In this document: positions 23,857 through 32,282 of the stretch, in pieces
How the letters are laid out: every line of letters begins with the position of its first letter
Position numbering within the stretch: position 1 is the first letter of the stretch
Assembly: GCA_036381895.1 (NCBI GenBank)
Contig: DASVBY010000045.1
Location: 4,425 to 68,424 of the forward strand
Source: JACQFZ01 sp036381895
GTDB lineage: Bacteria > Pseudomonadota > Gammaproteobacteria > Acidiferrobacterales > Sulfurifustaceae
Direction: 5' to 3'
DNA: 64,000 nucleotides
Program-made: the position numbers and the translations under genes
Notes under the pieces: generated by a model
Database searches by the model: none
What the model saw: the letters and a program-made list of their open reading frames with translations, nothing else
Told to the model about the DNA's origin: nothing

Positions 23857-24246
23857 TCAGTGGTGGGCGAGCAGGCGCGCTATCTCCGCGAGCAGGTACG
23901 AGATATCCCCCGGCTTCCGGATATAGGAATCGCCGCAGGCCCCGGCGAGCTCGGATGGCTCGAGCGAACTGAACAGCACGATCGGGATATGACGCGTCGC
24001 GGGATTGGCGCGCAGCCGCCGGCACATTTCCCGGCCGTTGAGTCGCGGCATGAGTATGTCCGAGATCACCAGGTCCGGCCGCCGATCCGCGATGCGTGCG
24101 AGCGCTTCGTGGCCGTTCGCGGCCTCGAGGACCTCGTAGCCTTCGAGCGCGAGGGCCGCGCAGAGGCACCAGCGGATGTCGTCCTCGTCGTCGACGACGA
24201 GGACGAGGCTCCTGCCGGACCGCCGGTTGTCCGTTACTTGCGCCAT
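23857..24246 (-). CDS. Stand-alone response-regulator receiver protein
   Basis: Single REC domain of 129 residues. The acidic cluster is VLVVDDEDDIRW, the phospho-acceptor Asp lies in LVISDILMPRLNG, the Ser/Thr switch in VLFSSLEP and the Lys in YIRKPGD. No output domain and no neighbouring kinase gene. The ATG at 24246 is used; the longer open frame upstream has no domain content. It is the second such orphan receiver in the window, and the two are clearly divergent in sequence. Confidence 0.88.
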   Translation of the reverse strand: MAQVTDNRRSGRSLVLVVDDEDDIRWCLCAALALEGYEVLEAANGHEALARIADRRPDLVISDILMPRLNGREMCRRLRANPATRHIPIVLFSSLEPSELAGACGDSYIRKPGDISYLLAEIARLLAHH

Positions 24247-24449
24247 TCCGTTTCGACCGTCAGTTTGTCGCTTTCGCTCCGCGCCGTACCTTACGTAAAC
24301 ACCGGGGCGGCAGGTTCGTATGACAGGATCACTCCCTAAGGGAGTCGCACAGGTTCCAGGTCTCGGCCGGGGCCGGCGCGCCTCGACCGGCATTGCGAGC
24401 GGCGCTACGCTTGGTCGGTCGTGACGCGCACGAACACACGGATAAGCGC

Positions 24450-25457
24450 ATGGCCAAGACCGCCTTCGTGACCGGCGGTACCGGGTTCATCGGCCTGAAC
24501 CTCGTCGAGCAGCTGATCGCAGCCGGGTGGCAGGTGGTGGCGCTGCATCGCCGCGGGGCGATGCTGCGCTACCTCGAGCGCTTTCCTGTCACTCTCGTCG
24601 AGGGCGACATCCTCGATCCGGCCTCGCTCGCGCGCGGGATTCCGCCGGGAGTCGACGCAGTCTTCCACGTCGCCGGGGACACCAGCATGTGGTCACGGCG
24701 CAACGCAGCGCAGGATCGGGTCAATATCGACGGCACCCGCCACATGGTGCAGGCCGCGCTCGCGGCCGGTGCCGGCCGGTTCGTGTACACCTCGAGCATC
24801 TCGGCGTACGGCCTTCACCTCGGGCGCATCGACGAACGCGCGGAGCAGCGCGGGGCGAGCTCCTGGATCAACTACCAGCGGTCGAAGTACTACGGTGAAG
24901 TGGAGGTGCGGCGCGGGATCGAGCGCGGGCTCGATGCCGTCATCCTCAACCCGGCGAGCGTGTTCGGACCGTACGACACGGCGAGCTGGGCGCGCCTCAT
25001 CCGTCTGGTCTGCACCGGAAGACTGCCCGGCGTTCCGCCGGGCAGATTGTCTTTCTGCCATTCGCGGGAGGTCGCGAAGGCGCATATCGCGGCCGCCGAA
25101 CGCGGGCGCACGGGCGAGAACTACCTCCTCGGCGGCACCGATGCGACGCTGCTCGAGCTGGTGCAGACGATCGGTGCGGTCGCCGGGTGTCCGGTGCCGG
25201 TGCGCACGACGCCGCGGAGCGTGCTCATCGCCGCGAGTCGCATCGCCGAATGGATCTCCTGGATCACGCGCCGGCCGCCGAGCATCACGCCGGAAATGGT
25301 CGGGCAATCGACGCGCGAGATGACCTGCGACAGCACCAAAGCGCAACGCGAGCTCGGACTGCAGCCGGTCAGCCTGCGCCGGATGGTCGAGGACAGCGTC
25401 GAGTGGCTGCGGCGGGAGGGGTTCCTCGGCCGCTGGACAGCGGCGCAGGCGGCCTGA
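24450..25457 (+). CDS. NAD-dependent epimerase/dehydratase (extended SDR)
   Basis: A 335-residue extended short-chain dehydrogenase. The nucleotide-binding motif is TGGTGFIGLNLVEQL at the N-terminus, the catalytic Ser lies in YTSSISAYG, and the YxxxK pair is YQRSKYYGE. Later segments (ILNPASVFGPYD, ENYLLGGTDATLLELV) resemble dihydroflavonol-4-reductase/HpnA-like sugar epimerases, sometimes linked to hopanoid or envelope glycan synthesis. No hopanoid genes are nearby, so the substrate is not assigned. It stands alone on the plus strand and converges on the alpha/beta hydrolase gene. Confidence 0.85.
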   Translation: MAKTAFVTGGTGFIGLNLVEQLIAAGWQVVALHRRGAMLRYLERFPVTLVEGDILDPASLARGIPPGVDAVFHVAGDTSMWSRRNAAQDRVNIDGTRHMVQAALAAGAGRFVYTSSISAYGLHLGRIDERAEQRGASSWINYQRSKYYGEVEVRRGIERGLDAVILNPASVFGPYDTASWARLIRLVCTGRLPGVPPGRLSFCHSREVAKAHIAAAERGRTGENYLLGGTDATLLELVQTIGAVAGCPVPVRTTPRSVLIAASRIAEWISWITRRPPSITPEMVGQSTREMTCDSTKAQRELGLQPVSLRRMVEDSVEWLRREGFLGRWTAAQAA

Positions 25458-25472
25458 ACGCACCCTGCGCGC

Positions 25473-26408
25473 TCACCCCGCATCGCGGCGGCGTGCCGCG
25501 AGCCAATCGAACACGAAGGCATAAACCGCGTCGCGTACGTCCCTGCGCGAGAGGACCACGTCGTGCAGGGCGCCCGGGAACTGGCGCCGGGTCACGTCCG
25601 CGCCGAGCGTGCGGCTCCAGCGCTCCATGTGCCGCCAGTCGAGCACGATGTCCGTATCGTCCGAATAGGTCGAGAGCACCGGGCAGCGGATGTCGAGTCC
25701 GCGGTGCACGCGGGTTTGCGCCTCCCGAATCGCGGCGAGCCAGCCGTAGTACGCCGGAAAGCCTTCGATCGGCTTGAGCTGCAGATCGAACTCCCATTCG
25801 CCCCGGTAATCCCTGTGCAGGCTCTTCGGGTACTCGGGAGAGACGGCCCGCGGGTCGCTGAGGAAGGGGAACAGGCGCCCGAGCCTCGCGCCGACCGCGA
25901 GCAGGGCCCGCCGCCACGGCGGCAGCTTGAAATCGAAGAACGGGCTGTTGAGCCAGAGCGCGGTGAGCTGCCCGCGCCGCTCGCCCGCATCGGCGTACAG
26001 GGCGCAGACGAGGCCGCCGGTCGAGTGTCCGATCAGCACCGCGGGCGCGCCGATGATGCGCAAAGCCTCCGTGAGATCCGCGTGGTACTCCTCGATCGAC
26101 TTGCAGAAATTCGGGTGCTGGTGCGGTCGCAGCGAGCGCCCGTGCTTGCGCAGGTCGAGCGCGTAGAAGGCGTAGCCCGCCTGCGCGAACCGCTCGGCCA
26201 TCTCTCGCTGGAAGAAGTAGTCGATGAAGCCGTGCACGTAGAGCACCGGACCGTTCGGCGCCGATGCCACGGGCCGCCGCACGAGGGTCGCGACGACCGG
26301 GCCGTCGTAGTCATCGGGAAACGCGAGCTCGAGCGCCTCGAAGCCCGGAAGCAGGCGGTCGGGTTGCCAAACACCGGCAGTCGCGGGAACGTGCGATGGC
26401 TGCTGCAT
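25473..26408 (-). CDS. Alpha/beta hydrolase (lysophospholipase/serine aminopeptidase-like)
   Basis: A 311-residue cytoplasmic alpha/beta hydrolase. The oxyanion region is VLYVHGFIDYFFQ, the nucleophile elbow GHSTGG, the acid is likely the Asp in YSDDTDIVLDW, and the catalytic His lies in GALHDVVLS. This layout fits the S33/monoacylglycerol-lipase group. The ATG at 26408 starts just before the domain; the frame is open further upstream into what is antisense of mscL. Substrate unknown. Confidence 0.85.
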   Translation of the reverse strand: MQQPSHVPATAGVWQPDRLLPGFEALELAFPDDYDGPVVATLVRRPVASAPNGPVLYVHGFIDYFFQREMAERFAQAGYAFYALDLRKHGRSLRPHQHPNFCKSIEEYHADLTEALRIIGAPAVLIGHSTGGLVCALYADAGERRGQLTALWLNSPFFDFKLPPWRRALLAVGARLGRLFPFLSDPRAVSPEYPKSLHRDYRGEWEFDLQLKPIEGFPAYYGWLAAIREAQTRVHRGLDIRCPVLSTYSDDTDIVLDWRHMERWSRTLGADVTRRQFPGALHDVVLSRRDVRDAVYAFVFDWLAARRRDAG

Positions 26409-26518
26409 CTGCGTGCAGTGAGACCGCTTCGTTGTTCGCACCGCGGTGCACGCTACCCGGCGCTGCCGCGGCGCGCAAGGGCGCGCGGCGTCGGGTCCGC
26501 GCGCCGGCCGCGTTGCGC

Positions 26519-26962
26519 TCAGGTTCGCTGCGTCTTGAGCAGGTCGCGGATCTCGGTGAGCAGTTGCTGCTCGGCGCTCGGCGGCGGCGGCGCGGCCGCC
26601 GGAGCGGTACGCCGGGCGCGCAGGACGAAGCCGAGGAACTTGACGATGAACACGAACAGCGCGAGGGCGACGATGAGAAAGTTGACGACCTCCCCGATGA
26701 ACAGACCGTACGGCACTTCCGTGCCGCCGACGACCCATTTCCATTCGAGATAGCTCTGGTCGGTCGGCAGGATCAGCGAAACCAGCGGCATGATGATGTG
26801 CTTCACCAGCGAGTCGATGATCTTGGCGAACGCGGCGCCGATGACCACGGCCACGGCAAGGTCGACGACGTTTCCCTTGAGCGCGAAGTTCCGGAATTCC
26901 TCCAGCAGCGAACCGACGCGACGACGGCTTTCGGGGAGTGCACCTGCACGAGTGGATGCCAT
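26519..26962 (-). CDS. mscL: Large-conductance mechanosensitive channel MscL
   Basis: A 147-residue MscL, an inner-membrane pentameric channel that opens on hypo-osmotic shock. The family N-terminus FRNFALKGNVVDLAVAVVIG is clear, as are TM1 (VAVVIGAAFAKIIDSLV) and TM2 (FLIVALALFVFIVKFLG). The C-terminal helix ends EIRDLLKTQRT after a Pro/Ala-rich linker. The start at 26962 gives a 13-residue-longer N-terminus than E. coli. It is divergent from the SRPBCC/dehydrogenase operon, and an operator-like repeat lies in between. Confidence 0.95.
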   Translation of the reverse strand: MASTRAGALPESRRRVGSLLEEFRNFALKGNVVDLAVAVVIGAAFAKIIDSLVKHIIMPLVSLILPTDQSYLEWKWVVGGTEVPYGLFIGEVVNFLIVALALFVFIVKFLGFVLRARRTAPAAAPPPPSAEQQLLTEIRDLLKTQRT

Positions 26963-27104
26963 GGAGCCCTCCGAGCGGATTGGACGACACCGATCATACG
27001 CGAACGTCCGGAACGAAGATTCCGGAGGAATGCGATTCGAGCGCCGGCGGTGAGTATCCGGGCAGCGACCGGGGAAACCGCCGACGGCGGGAACCCCGCG
27101 GCAA

Positions 27105-27138
27105 CCGCTTGTACCAACTTGTACCAATTGGCAAGCGG
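27105..27138. promoter_or_regulatory. Operator-like repeat between mscL and the SRPBCC gene
   Basis: CTTGTACCAA occurs twice in tandem (27108-27117 and 27118-27127), directly followed by an inverted partial copy TTGGCAAG. An outer perfect inverted repeat CCGCTTG/CAAGCGG (27105-27111, 27132-27138) frames the array. It is AT-richer than its surroundings. Looks like a transcription-factor site; the factor is not known. Confidence 0.5.
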
Positions 27139-27189
27139 CCGCCGCAGGGGCGCCGCGCAGGGACGGATCAACAGGCACGGAGGATGAAG

Positions 27190-28050
27190 ATGGCAGAGGA
27201 AAAGCAGGAAACACCGCGCCGCGGCGTGCGGCGCGGACCGGCAGAAGTCGTTCAGACGACGGTCGCCAGCGTCGCCGAAATCCCCGAGCGCGAGCGGCCG
27301 ACGCGGGAAACGGCGGCACCCGAGCGCGCGCTGCGCACGGGCGGCGGCCCGCCGACCAATATCGGCACCACCGAGCGGACCCTTTCCATGGTCGGAGGCG
27401 GGCTGCTCGTGGTGCAAGGCTTGCGGCGGCGCTCGTGGCTCACGGCGCTTCCCTTGATAGGACTCGGGGGTGCGCTCGCCTGGCGCGGCGCGACCGGCCG
27501 TTCCAAGGTCTATCGCCGCATGGGCGTGCGCCGAGCGGAAGAACCGGTGACGCTTGCGCAGACAGTCACGGTCAATCGCCCGCCCGAGGACGTTTACCGC
27601 TTCTGGCGTCAGCTCGAGAACCTGCCGAAATTCATGCGCCATATCGCGCGGGCGGAGCAGCTGAGCGCGACGCGCTCACGCTGGAGCGTGCAGGCAGGGG
27701 TGCTCGGGCGGGCGGTCGAGTGGGAATCGGAGATCGTCGAGGACCGGCCGAACGAGCTCATCCGCTGGCGCACGCTCCCCGACGGTGCCGTGCAGCACAG
27801 CGGCGAAGTGCGCTTCGTGCCCGCGCCGGGCAATCGCGGGACGGAGGTGCACGTGCGCATCGAATACCGGCCGGCGTACGGCACGGCCATCGCGGCACTC
27901 ACCTATCCGATGAACAAGCAGACGCTGCGCGAGGAGGTCCGGCGGCTGAAGCAGGTGCTCGAAGCCGGGGAGGTTCCGACGGTGAAAGGGCAGCCGTCCG
28001 GACGACGGGCGCGGCGCATGTGGCACGCGGCGCCGGGGGGTGCGCCATGA
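27190..28050 (+). CDS. DUF2892-SRPBCC fusion (cyclase/dehydrase-like) membrane protein
   Basis: A 286-residue protein. An N-terminal polar region is followed by a DUF2892 (YgaP-like) membrane segment (ERTLSMVGGGLLVVQGLRRR and LTALPLIGLGGALAWRGATG). A C-terminal SRPBCC lipid/polyketide-cyclase-like domain follows (VTVNRPPEDVYRFWRQLENLPKFMRHI). GGAGG at 27179-27183 favours the ATG at 27190 over the one at 27184. Related proteins often sit in stress or dehydrogenase gene clusters; their ligand is unknown. Its TGA overlaps the ATG of the following alcohol dehydrogenase, so the two are translationally coupled and probably act together. Confidence 0.85.
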   Translation: MAEEKQETPRRGVRRGPAEVVQTTVASVAEIPERERPTRETAAPERALRTGGGPPTNIGTTERTLSMVGGGLLVVQGLRRRSWLTALPLIGLGGALAWRGATGRSKVYRRMGVRRAEEPVTLAQTVTVNRPPEDVYRFWRQLENLPKFMRHIARAEQLSATRSRWSVQAGVLGRAVEWESEIVEDRPNELIRWRTLPDGAVQHSGEVRFVPAPGNRGTEVHVRIEYRPAYGTAIAALTYPMNKQTLREEVRRLKQVLEAGEVPTVKGQPSGRRARRMWHAAPGGAP

Positions 28051-29231
28051 AGGCGGTGTGCTGGATGGCGCCGGGGCGCGTTTCGGTGGAGCAGGTGCCG
28101 GATCCGCGGATCCTCAATCGGCGCGACGCGATCGTGAAAGTGAGCGCGACGGCGATCTGCGGCTCGGACCTGCATCTCTACGACGGCTACATCCCGGGCA
28201 TGAAGGCCGGCGATATTCTCGGACACGAGTTCATGGGCGAGGTGGTCGAGGTCGGGCCCGAGGTCACCAAGCTCAAGGTCGGCGATCGCGTCGTCGTGCC
28301 GTTCACGATCTCCTGCGGCCGCTGCCACTATTGCGAGCACGGAGAGGCGTCGCTGTGCGACAACTCCAACCCGAACGCCTGGATGGTCGAGAAGCTGTTC
28401 GGCTATTCGGGCGGCGGCTATTACGGCTACTCGCACCTGTTCGGCGGCTATGCGGGCGGGCAGGCCGAGTACGTGCGCGTTCCCTTCGCGGATTCGGGGC
28501 CGCTCAAGCTCCCGGAGGGGCTGCGCGACGAGCAGGCGCTGTTCCTCTCGGACGTCTTCCCGACCGGCTATCAGGCGGCGCAGAGCTGCGACATCGCGCC
28601 GGGCGACGTGGTCGCGGTGTGGGGCTGCGGACCGGTCGGGCAGTTCGCCGTGAAGAGCGCCCTCATGCTCGGCGCCGAGCGCGTCATCGCGATCGACCGG
28701 GTGCCGGAGCGGCTCGAGATGGTGAAGCGCCACGCCGACGGCCGCACGCACACGGTCGATTATGCGGATGAGAGCGTGTTCGAGGCCGTGCGCGAGCTGA
28801 CCGGCGGGCGCGGCGCGGATGCGTGCATCGACGCGGTCGGCATGGAGGCGCACGGCTTCGGGCTCGCCGGCTGGTACGATCGCCTCAAGCAGGCCGTCAG
28901 GCTCGAGACCGACCGGCCGACCGCCCTGCGCGAGGCGATCATGAGCTGCGGCAAGGGCGGGACCGTTTCGGTGCCCGGCGTTTACGGCGGCGTTTTCGAC
29001 AAGATGCCGTTCGGCGCCGCGTTCGGCAAAGCGCTCACCTTCAAGACCGGCCAGACGAACGTGCCGACGCTGACGCCGAAGCTCCTGGAGCGGGTGCAGC
29101 AGGGCGAGATCGATCCGTCGTTCGTGATCACGCACTGCATGCGGCTCGAGCAGACGCCCGAAGCCTACCGCCTGTTCCGCGACAAGCAGGACGGCTGCAT
29201 CAAGGTGGTGCTGCATCCGGCGGGCGCCTGA
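28047..29231 (+). CDS. Zinc-dependent alcohol dehydrogenase (formaldehyde-dehydrogenase-like)
   Basis: A 394-residue medium-chain dehydrogenase. Catalytic zinc ligands lie in ICGSDLH and GHEFMGEV, the structural zinc cysteines in CGRCHYCEHGEASLC, and the NAD-binding glycine motif in VWGCGPVGQFAV. The insert ACIDAVGMEAHGFG...LETDRPTALREAI is typical of the glutathione-independent formaldehyde dehydrogenase-like subgroup, whose members often act on other alcohols. Overlaps the SRPBCC gene by ATGA. Convergent with the IclR regulator, so probably independent of the aromatic genes. Confidence 0.9.
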   Translation: MKAVCWMAPGRVSVEQVPDPRILNRRDAIVKVSATAICGSDLHLYDGYIPGMKAGDILGHEFMGEVVEVGPEVTKLKVGDRVVVPFTISCGRCHYCEHGEASLCDNSNPNAWMVEKLFGYSGGGYYGYSHLFGGYAGGQAEYVRVPFADSGPLKLPEGLRDEQALFLSDVFPTGYQAAQSCDIAPGDVVAVWGCGPVGQFAVKSALMLGAERVIAIDRVPERLEMVKRHADGRTHTVDYADESVFEAVRELTGGRGADACIDAVGMEAHGFGLAGWYDRLKQAVRLETDRPTALREAIMSCGKGGTVSVPGVYGGVFDKMPFGAAFGKALTFKTGQTNVPTLTPKLLERVQQGEIDPSFVITHCMRLEQTPEAYRLFRDKQDGCIKVVLHPAGA

Positions 29232-29264
29232 CGGCGTCGCCGTGGGGCGTGCGCACGGGCGGGT

Positions 29265-30131
29265 CTAGGCGACGAGCAGGCTGCCGAGGTCGCAGGCGGC
29301 GGCGCGCAGGTGCGGCAGGATGCGGGTTTCCATCTCGCGTACGCTCACGCGCGCCGCCTGCGCACCGACATTCATCGCCGATACCACGTTGCCGTGCACG
29401 TCCTTGACCGGCACCGCGATCGAGCGCAGGCCGAGCTCGAGCTCCTGGTCTACGATCGAGTAGCCGTTGACGCGCACGTCGTCGAGGATCTGCGCGAGCT
29501 TCTCGCGGGAAGTCACCGTGCGCTCGGTGTACGGGCGGAGCTTGACGCGCGCGAGGTACGCCTCGAGCTCGGTTGGCGCGAGATGCGCGAGCAGCACGCG
29601 GCCCATGGAGCTGCAATACGCCGGGAGGCGGCTCCCGATGCGCAAGTCCACCGACATGATGCGCGTCGTCTTCTTCGAGCGCGCGACGTAGAGAATGTCC
29701 TCGTCGTCGAGGATCGCCATGGAGCACGATTCGTGCACCAGTTCGTTGACCTGATCGAGAAACGGCTGGGCCGAGAGCACGAGCGGCGTCGAGGACAGAT
29801 AGGCGTGCCCGAGCGTCAGGACCTTCGGCTGCAGGGCGAAGTGGCGATCGTTCGCCGTCACGTAACCGAGCTTCGCGAGCGTGTACAGGCAGCGGCGCAC
29901 GGCGGCGCGCGGGATCCCGGTCTTGTGGCTCAGCTGCGCGATCGTCTGGCTCTGCGGGCTCTGCGAGAACGCGCGGATCACGGCGAGTCCGCGCGCGAGC
30001 GAGGCCATGAAGTTCGGATCGCCCGGATAGGCCGGCGCGGCGCTCGCCGGCGGCTCCGTGGGCGCCGATCGAGGCTTCGTCTCGCCGCGACTCCCATTCT
30101 TGCGCCTGCCGCGCGCGACGACCGTTGCCAT
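29265..30131 (-). CDS. IclR-family regulator of the PcaR/PcaU/PobR type
   Basis: A 288-residue transcription factor. The N-terminal winged helix-turn-helix reads FMASLARGLAVIRAFSQSPQSQTIAQLSHKTGIPRAAVRRCLYTL, the pattern of beta-ketoadipate regulators. A GAF-like IclR effector domain follows (SVDLRIGSRLPAYCSSMGRVLLA). It is divergent from catI-catJ-pcaBDC, so it most likely controls that operon and itself, with beta-ketoadipate or protocatechuate as inducer (family knowledge, not shown here). A basic, Pro-rich N-terminal extension of about 40 residues precedes the DNA-binding domain. Confidence 0.9.
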   Translation of the reverse strand: MATVVARGRRKNGSRGETKPRSAPTEPPASAAPAYPGDPNFMASLARGLAVIRAFSQSPQSQTIAQLSHKTGIPRAAVRRCLYTLAKLGYVTANDRHFALQPKVLTLGHAYLSSTPLVLSAQPFLDQVNELVHESCSMAILDDEDILYVARSKKTTRIMSVDLRIGSRLPAYCSSMGRVLLAHLAPTELEAYLARVKLRPYTERTVTSREKLAQILDDVRVNGYSIVDQELELGLRSIAVPVKDVHGNVVSAMNVGAQAARVSVREMETRILPHLRAAACDLGSLLVA

Positions 30132-30166
30132 TCGCTTCTCCCGCGTAGTCTTTACTGCAGACGAGC

Positions 30167-30194
30167 GATAACCGCACGAACCGCGGATAATCGC
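30167..30194. promoter_or_regulatory. Candidate operator of the IclR-type pca regulator
   Basis: GATAACCGC (30167-30175) and GATAATCGC (30186-30194) form a direct repeat with a 19-bp period. The half-site resembles the GATAATCGCAC core I recall for PcaR binding sites in Pseudomonas. They end two bases before a candidate -35 for catI, an activator position, and lie within the leader of the divergent regulator gene. Confidence 0.55.
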
Positions 30195-30196
30195 CC

Positions 30197-30225
30197 TTGT
30201 AAGGCGCACGTTTATACCAAATAAT
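30197..30225 (+). promoter_or_regulatory. Candidate promoter of the catIJ-pca operon
   Basis: TTGTAA (30197-30202), a 17-base spacer and AATAAT (30220-30225, 5 of 6 matches to TATAAT). Transcription would begin near 30232, about 130 bases before catI. The only AT-rich stretch in the intergenic region. Confidence 0.5.
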
Positions 30226-30363
30226 TCGAGCGTCCGTGCAGGGCGTGGCGCGCAAGGCGCTGCGCGCCGCCGGGCGGCGCCGTAACGGCGCACACGGCAA
30301 CAGACCGCAGGCCGCGCGCGGTGCCGCGCCCGCGGCGGCGCATCCCACCGGAGAAGCGTGTAA

Positions 30364-31227
30364 ATGGCGGAGCTTACGTCGTTGCGCGACGCGATCGCCT
30401 CGCTCATCCACGACGGCGATACCGTCGCGATGGAAGGTTTCACCCACCTGATTCCGTTCGCCGCGGGCTACGAGGTCATAAGACAGCAGCGCAGGAACCT
30501 CACGCTCGTGCGCATGACGCCGGACCTCATCTACGACCAGCTGATCGGCGCGGGCTGCGCGCGCAAGCTTGTGTTCTCGTGGGGCGGCAATCCGGGCGTC
30601 GGCTCGCTGCACCGGCTGCGCGACGCGGTCGAGAAGGGCTGGCCGCACCCGCTCGAGATCGAGGAGCACAGCCACGCGGCGCTCGCGAACGCCTACGTCG
30701 CGGGCGCGTCCAATCTTCCCTTCGCGGTCTTCCGGGGCTACACCGGCTCCGATCTGCCCAAGTACAACGACCGCATCCGCTTCATCCGCTGCCCGTTCAC
30801 CGGGGAGGAACTTGCGGCCGTTCCTTCGGTGCGGCCGGACGTGGCCGTGATTCACGCGCAGAAGGCCGACCGCAAGGGCAACGTGCTGCTCTGGGGGATC
30901 CTCGGAGTGCAGAAGGAAGCCGTGCTCGCGGCGAAGCGGGCGATCGTGACGGTCGAGGAGATCGTCGACGATCTCGGCGCCGCGCCGAACGCGTGCATCC
31001 TGCCGTCGTGGGTCGTGACCGCGGTGTGCCACGTGCCCGGCGGCGCGCAGCCGTCGTATGCGATGGGCTACTACGAACGCGACAACCGCTTCTACCAGGA
31101 GTGGGACGGGATCGCGCGTACGCGCGAGAGCTTCCAGGCGTGGATCAAGCGCCACGTGCTCGATACCGAGGATTTCGAAGCGTTCAAGCGCGTGCTCCGC
31201 GAGTCGGCGCGCCGGGAGGTGGCCTGA
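30364..31227 (+). CDS. catI: 3-oxoadipate CoA-transferase, alpha subunit (CatI type)
   Basis: A 287-residue alpha subunit of a class I CoA-transferase, transferring CoA from succinyl-CoA to 3-oxoadipate at the end of the beta-ketoadipate pathway. The glycine-rich opening (DGDTVAMEGFTHLIPFAAG) and HAQKADRKGNVLLWG match the CatI family, which is longer than the PcaI type (about 230 residues) and close to glutaconate CoA-transferase. Context next to pcaBDC favours 3-oxoadipate, although other dicarboxylic acids are possible. Stop and catJ start overlap (TGATG). Confidence 0.88.
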   Translation: MAELTSLRDAIASLIHDGDTVAMEGFTHLIPFAAGYEVIRQQRRNLTLVRMTPDLIYDQLIGAGCARKLVFSWGGNPGVGSLHRLRDAVEKGWPHPLEIEEHSHAALANAYVAGASNLPFAVFRGYTGSDLPKYNDRIRFIRCPFTGEELAAVPSVRPDVAVIHAQKADRKGNVLLWGILGVQKEAVLAAKRAIVTVEEIVDDLGAAPNACILPSWVVTAVCHVPGGAQPSYAMGYYERDNRFYQEWDGIARTRESFQAWIKRHVLDTEDFEAFKRVLRESARREVA

Positions 31228-32003
31228 TGAACGCTCCTGCCTTCACGACCGAAGAGGTCATGACGGTCGCGGCCGCGCGCATGCTGAAGAACGGCGCGGT
31301 GTGCTTCGTCGGCATCGGCCTGCCGTCGACCGCCGCGAATCTCGCGCGCCTGACGCACGCGCCCGATCTCGTGCTCATCTACGAGTCCGGGCCGATCGGT
31401 GCGAAGCCGCACGTGCTGCCGCTGTCGATCGGCGACGGCAACCTGGCCGAGACCGCCGACACGGTGGTGTCCACGCCCGAGATCTTCCAGTACTGGCTCC
31501 AGGGCGGGCGCATCGGGATCGGATTCCTCGGCGCAGCGCAGATCGACCGCTACGCCAACATCAACACGACGGTGATCGGCGACTATCGCAAGCCGAAGAC
31601 GCGGCTGCCGGGTGCCGGCGGAGCGCCCGAGATCGCCGCCTGTGCGGGCGAGATCTTCATCATCCTGCGGCAGTCGAAGCGCGCCTTCGTCGAGAAGCTC
31701 GACTTCATCACCTCGGTCGGACACCTCGACGGGGGCGATGCGCGCCGCCGGCTGGGCCTGCCCGGCAAAGGACCGGCGGCGGTGATCACGGATCTCTGCA
31801 TACTCGAGCCCGACGCCGAGACCAGGGAGCTCGTCGTGACGCACCTGCATCCGGGCATCACGCGCGAGCAGGTGCAGGAGGCGACCGGCTGGCCGGTTCG
31901 CTTCGCGGCCGAGGTGCGCGAGACCGGCGCACCGACCGCGACCGAGCTCGAAGCGCTGCGCGACGTGCAGCGCCGCACGGCCGAAGCGCACGGCCGTGCC
32001 TGA
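31227..32003 (+). CDS. catJ: 3-oxoadipate CoA-transferase, beta subunit (CatJ type)
   Basis: A 258-residue beta subunit that pairs with the preceding gene product. The catalytic Glu lies in YESGPIGAKP, matching the E-S-G motif of the CatJ/glutaconate CoA-transferase beta group, while PcaJ types have SENG. The GIGLPSTAANLARL and IGFLGAAQIDRYANINTT segments are typical. Begins on the last base of the catI stop codon, so the subunits are made in step. A strong double hairpin follows the gene. Confidence 0.88.
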   Translation: MNAPAFTTEEVMTVAAARMLKNGAVCFVGIGLPSTAANLARLTHAPDLVLIYESGPIGAKPHVLPLSIGDGNLAETADTVVSTPEIFQYWLQGGRIGIGFLGAAQIDRYANINTTVIGDYRKPKTRLPGAGGAPEIAACAGEIFIILRQSKRAFVEKLDFITSVGHLDGGDARRRLGLPGKGPAAVITDLCILEPDAETRELVVTHLHPGITREQVQEATGWPVRFAAEVRETGAPTATELEALRDVQRRTAEAHGRA

Positions 32004-32028
32004 GCCGGCGATCCGGGCCCAGTCGGTG

Positions 32029-32082
32029 CCCGGCTCCGGTCGCGGAGCCGGGCCGGCGCCCGGAGCGCCGATCGAGATTTTC
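32029..32082 (+). terminator. Tandem hairpin terminator or attenuator after catJ
   Basis: CCCGGCTCCG (32029-32038) pairs perfectly with CGGAGCCGGG (32043-32052). CGGCGC/GCGCCG (32054-32059, 32065-32070) forms a second stem, followed by a T4 run within GATTTTCC. Lies in the 279-base gap between catJ and pcaB, so catIJ and pcaBDC may be partly separate transcripts. Confidence 0.5.
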
Positions 32083-32282
32083 CAAACGGACGCGCATGGC
32101 AGGTACGCGCCGACGGACGTTCGGCTGAGGACTGCCAGGCGCCCGCGGGCGGGAAGTGCGTCGGGCGGGATGTTATCCTCCAAGGCGGGTACGAAACGCC
32201 GTTCCTCGACCATCGACGCGCACGCCCCGAGCCCGCCGACCCGATCGCGGCGCGCGGCATTGCCGGCGCCAGGGTGTTTGCT

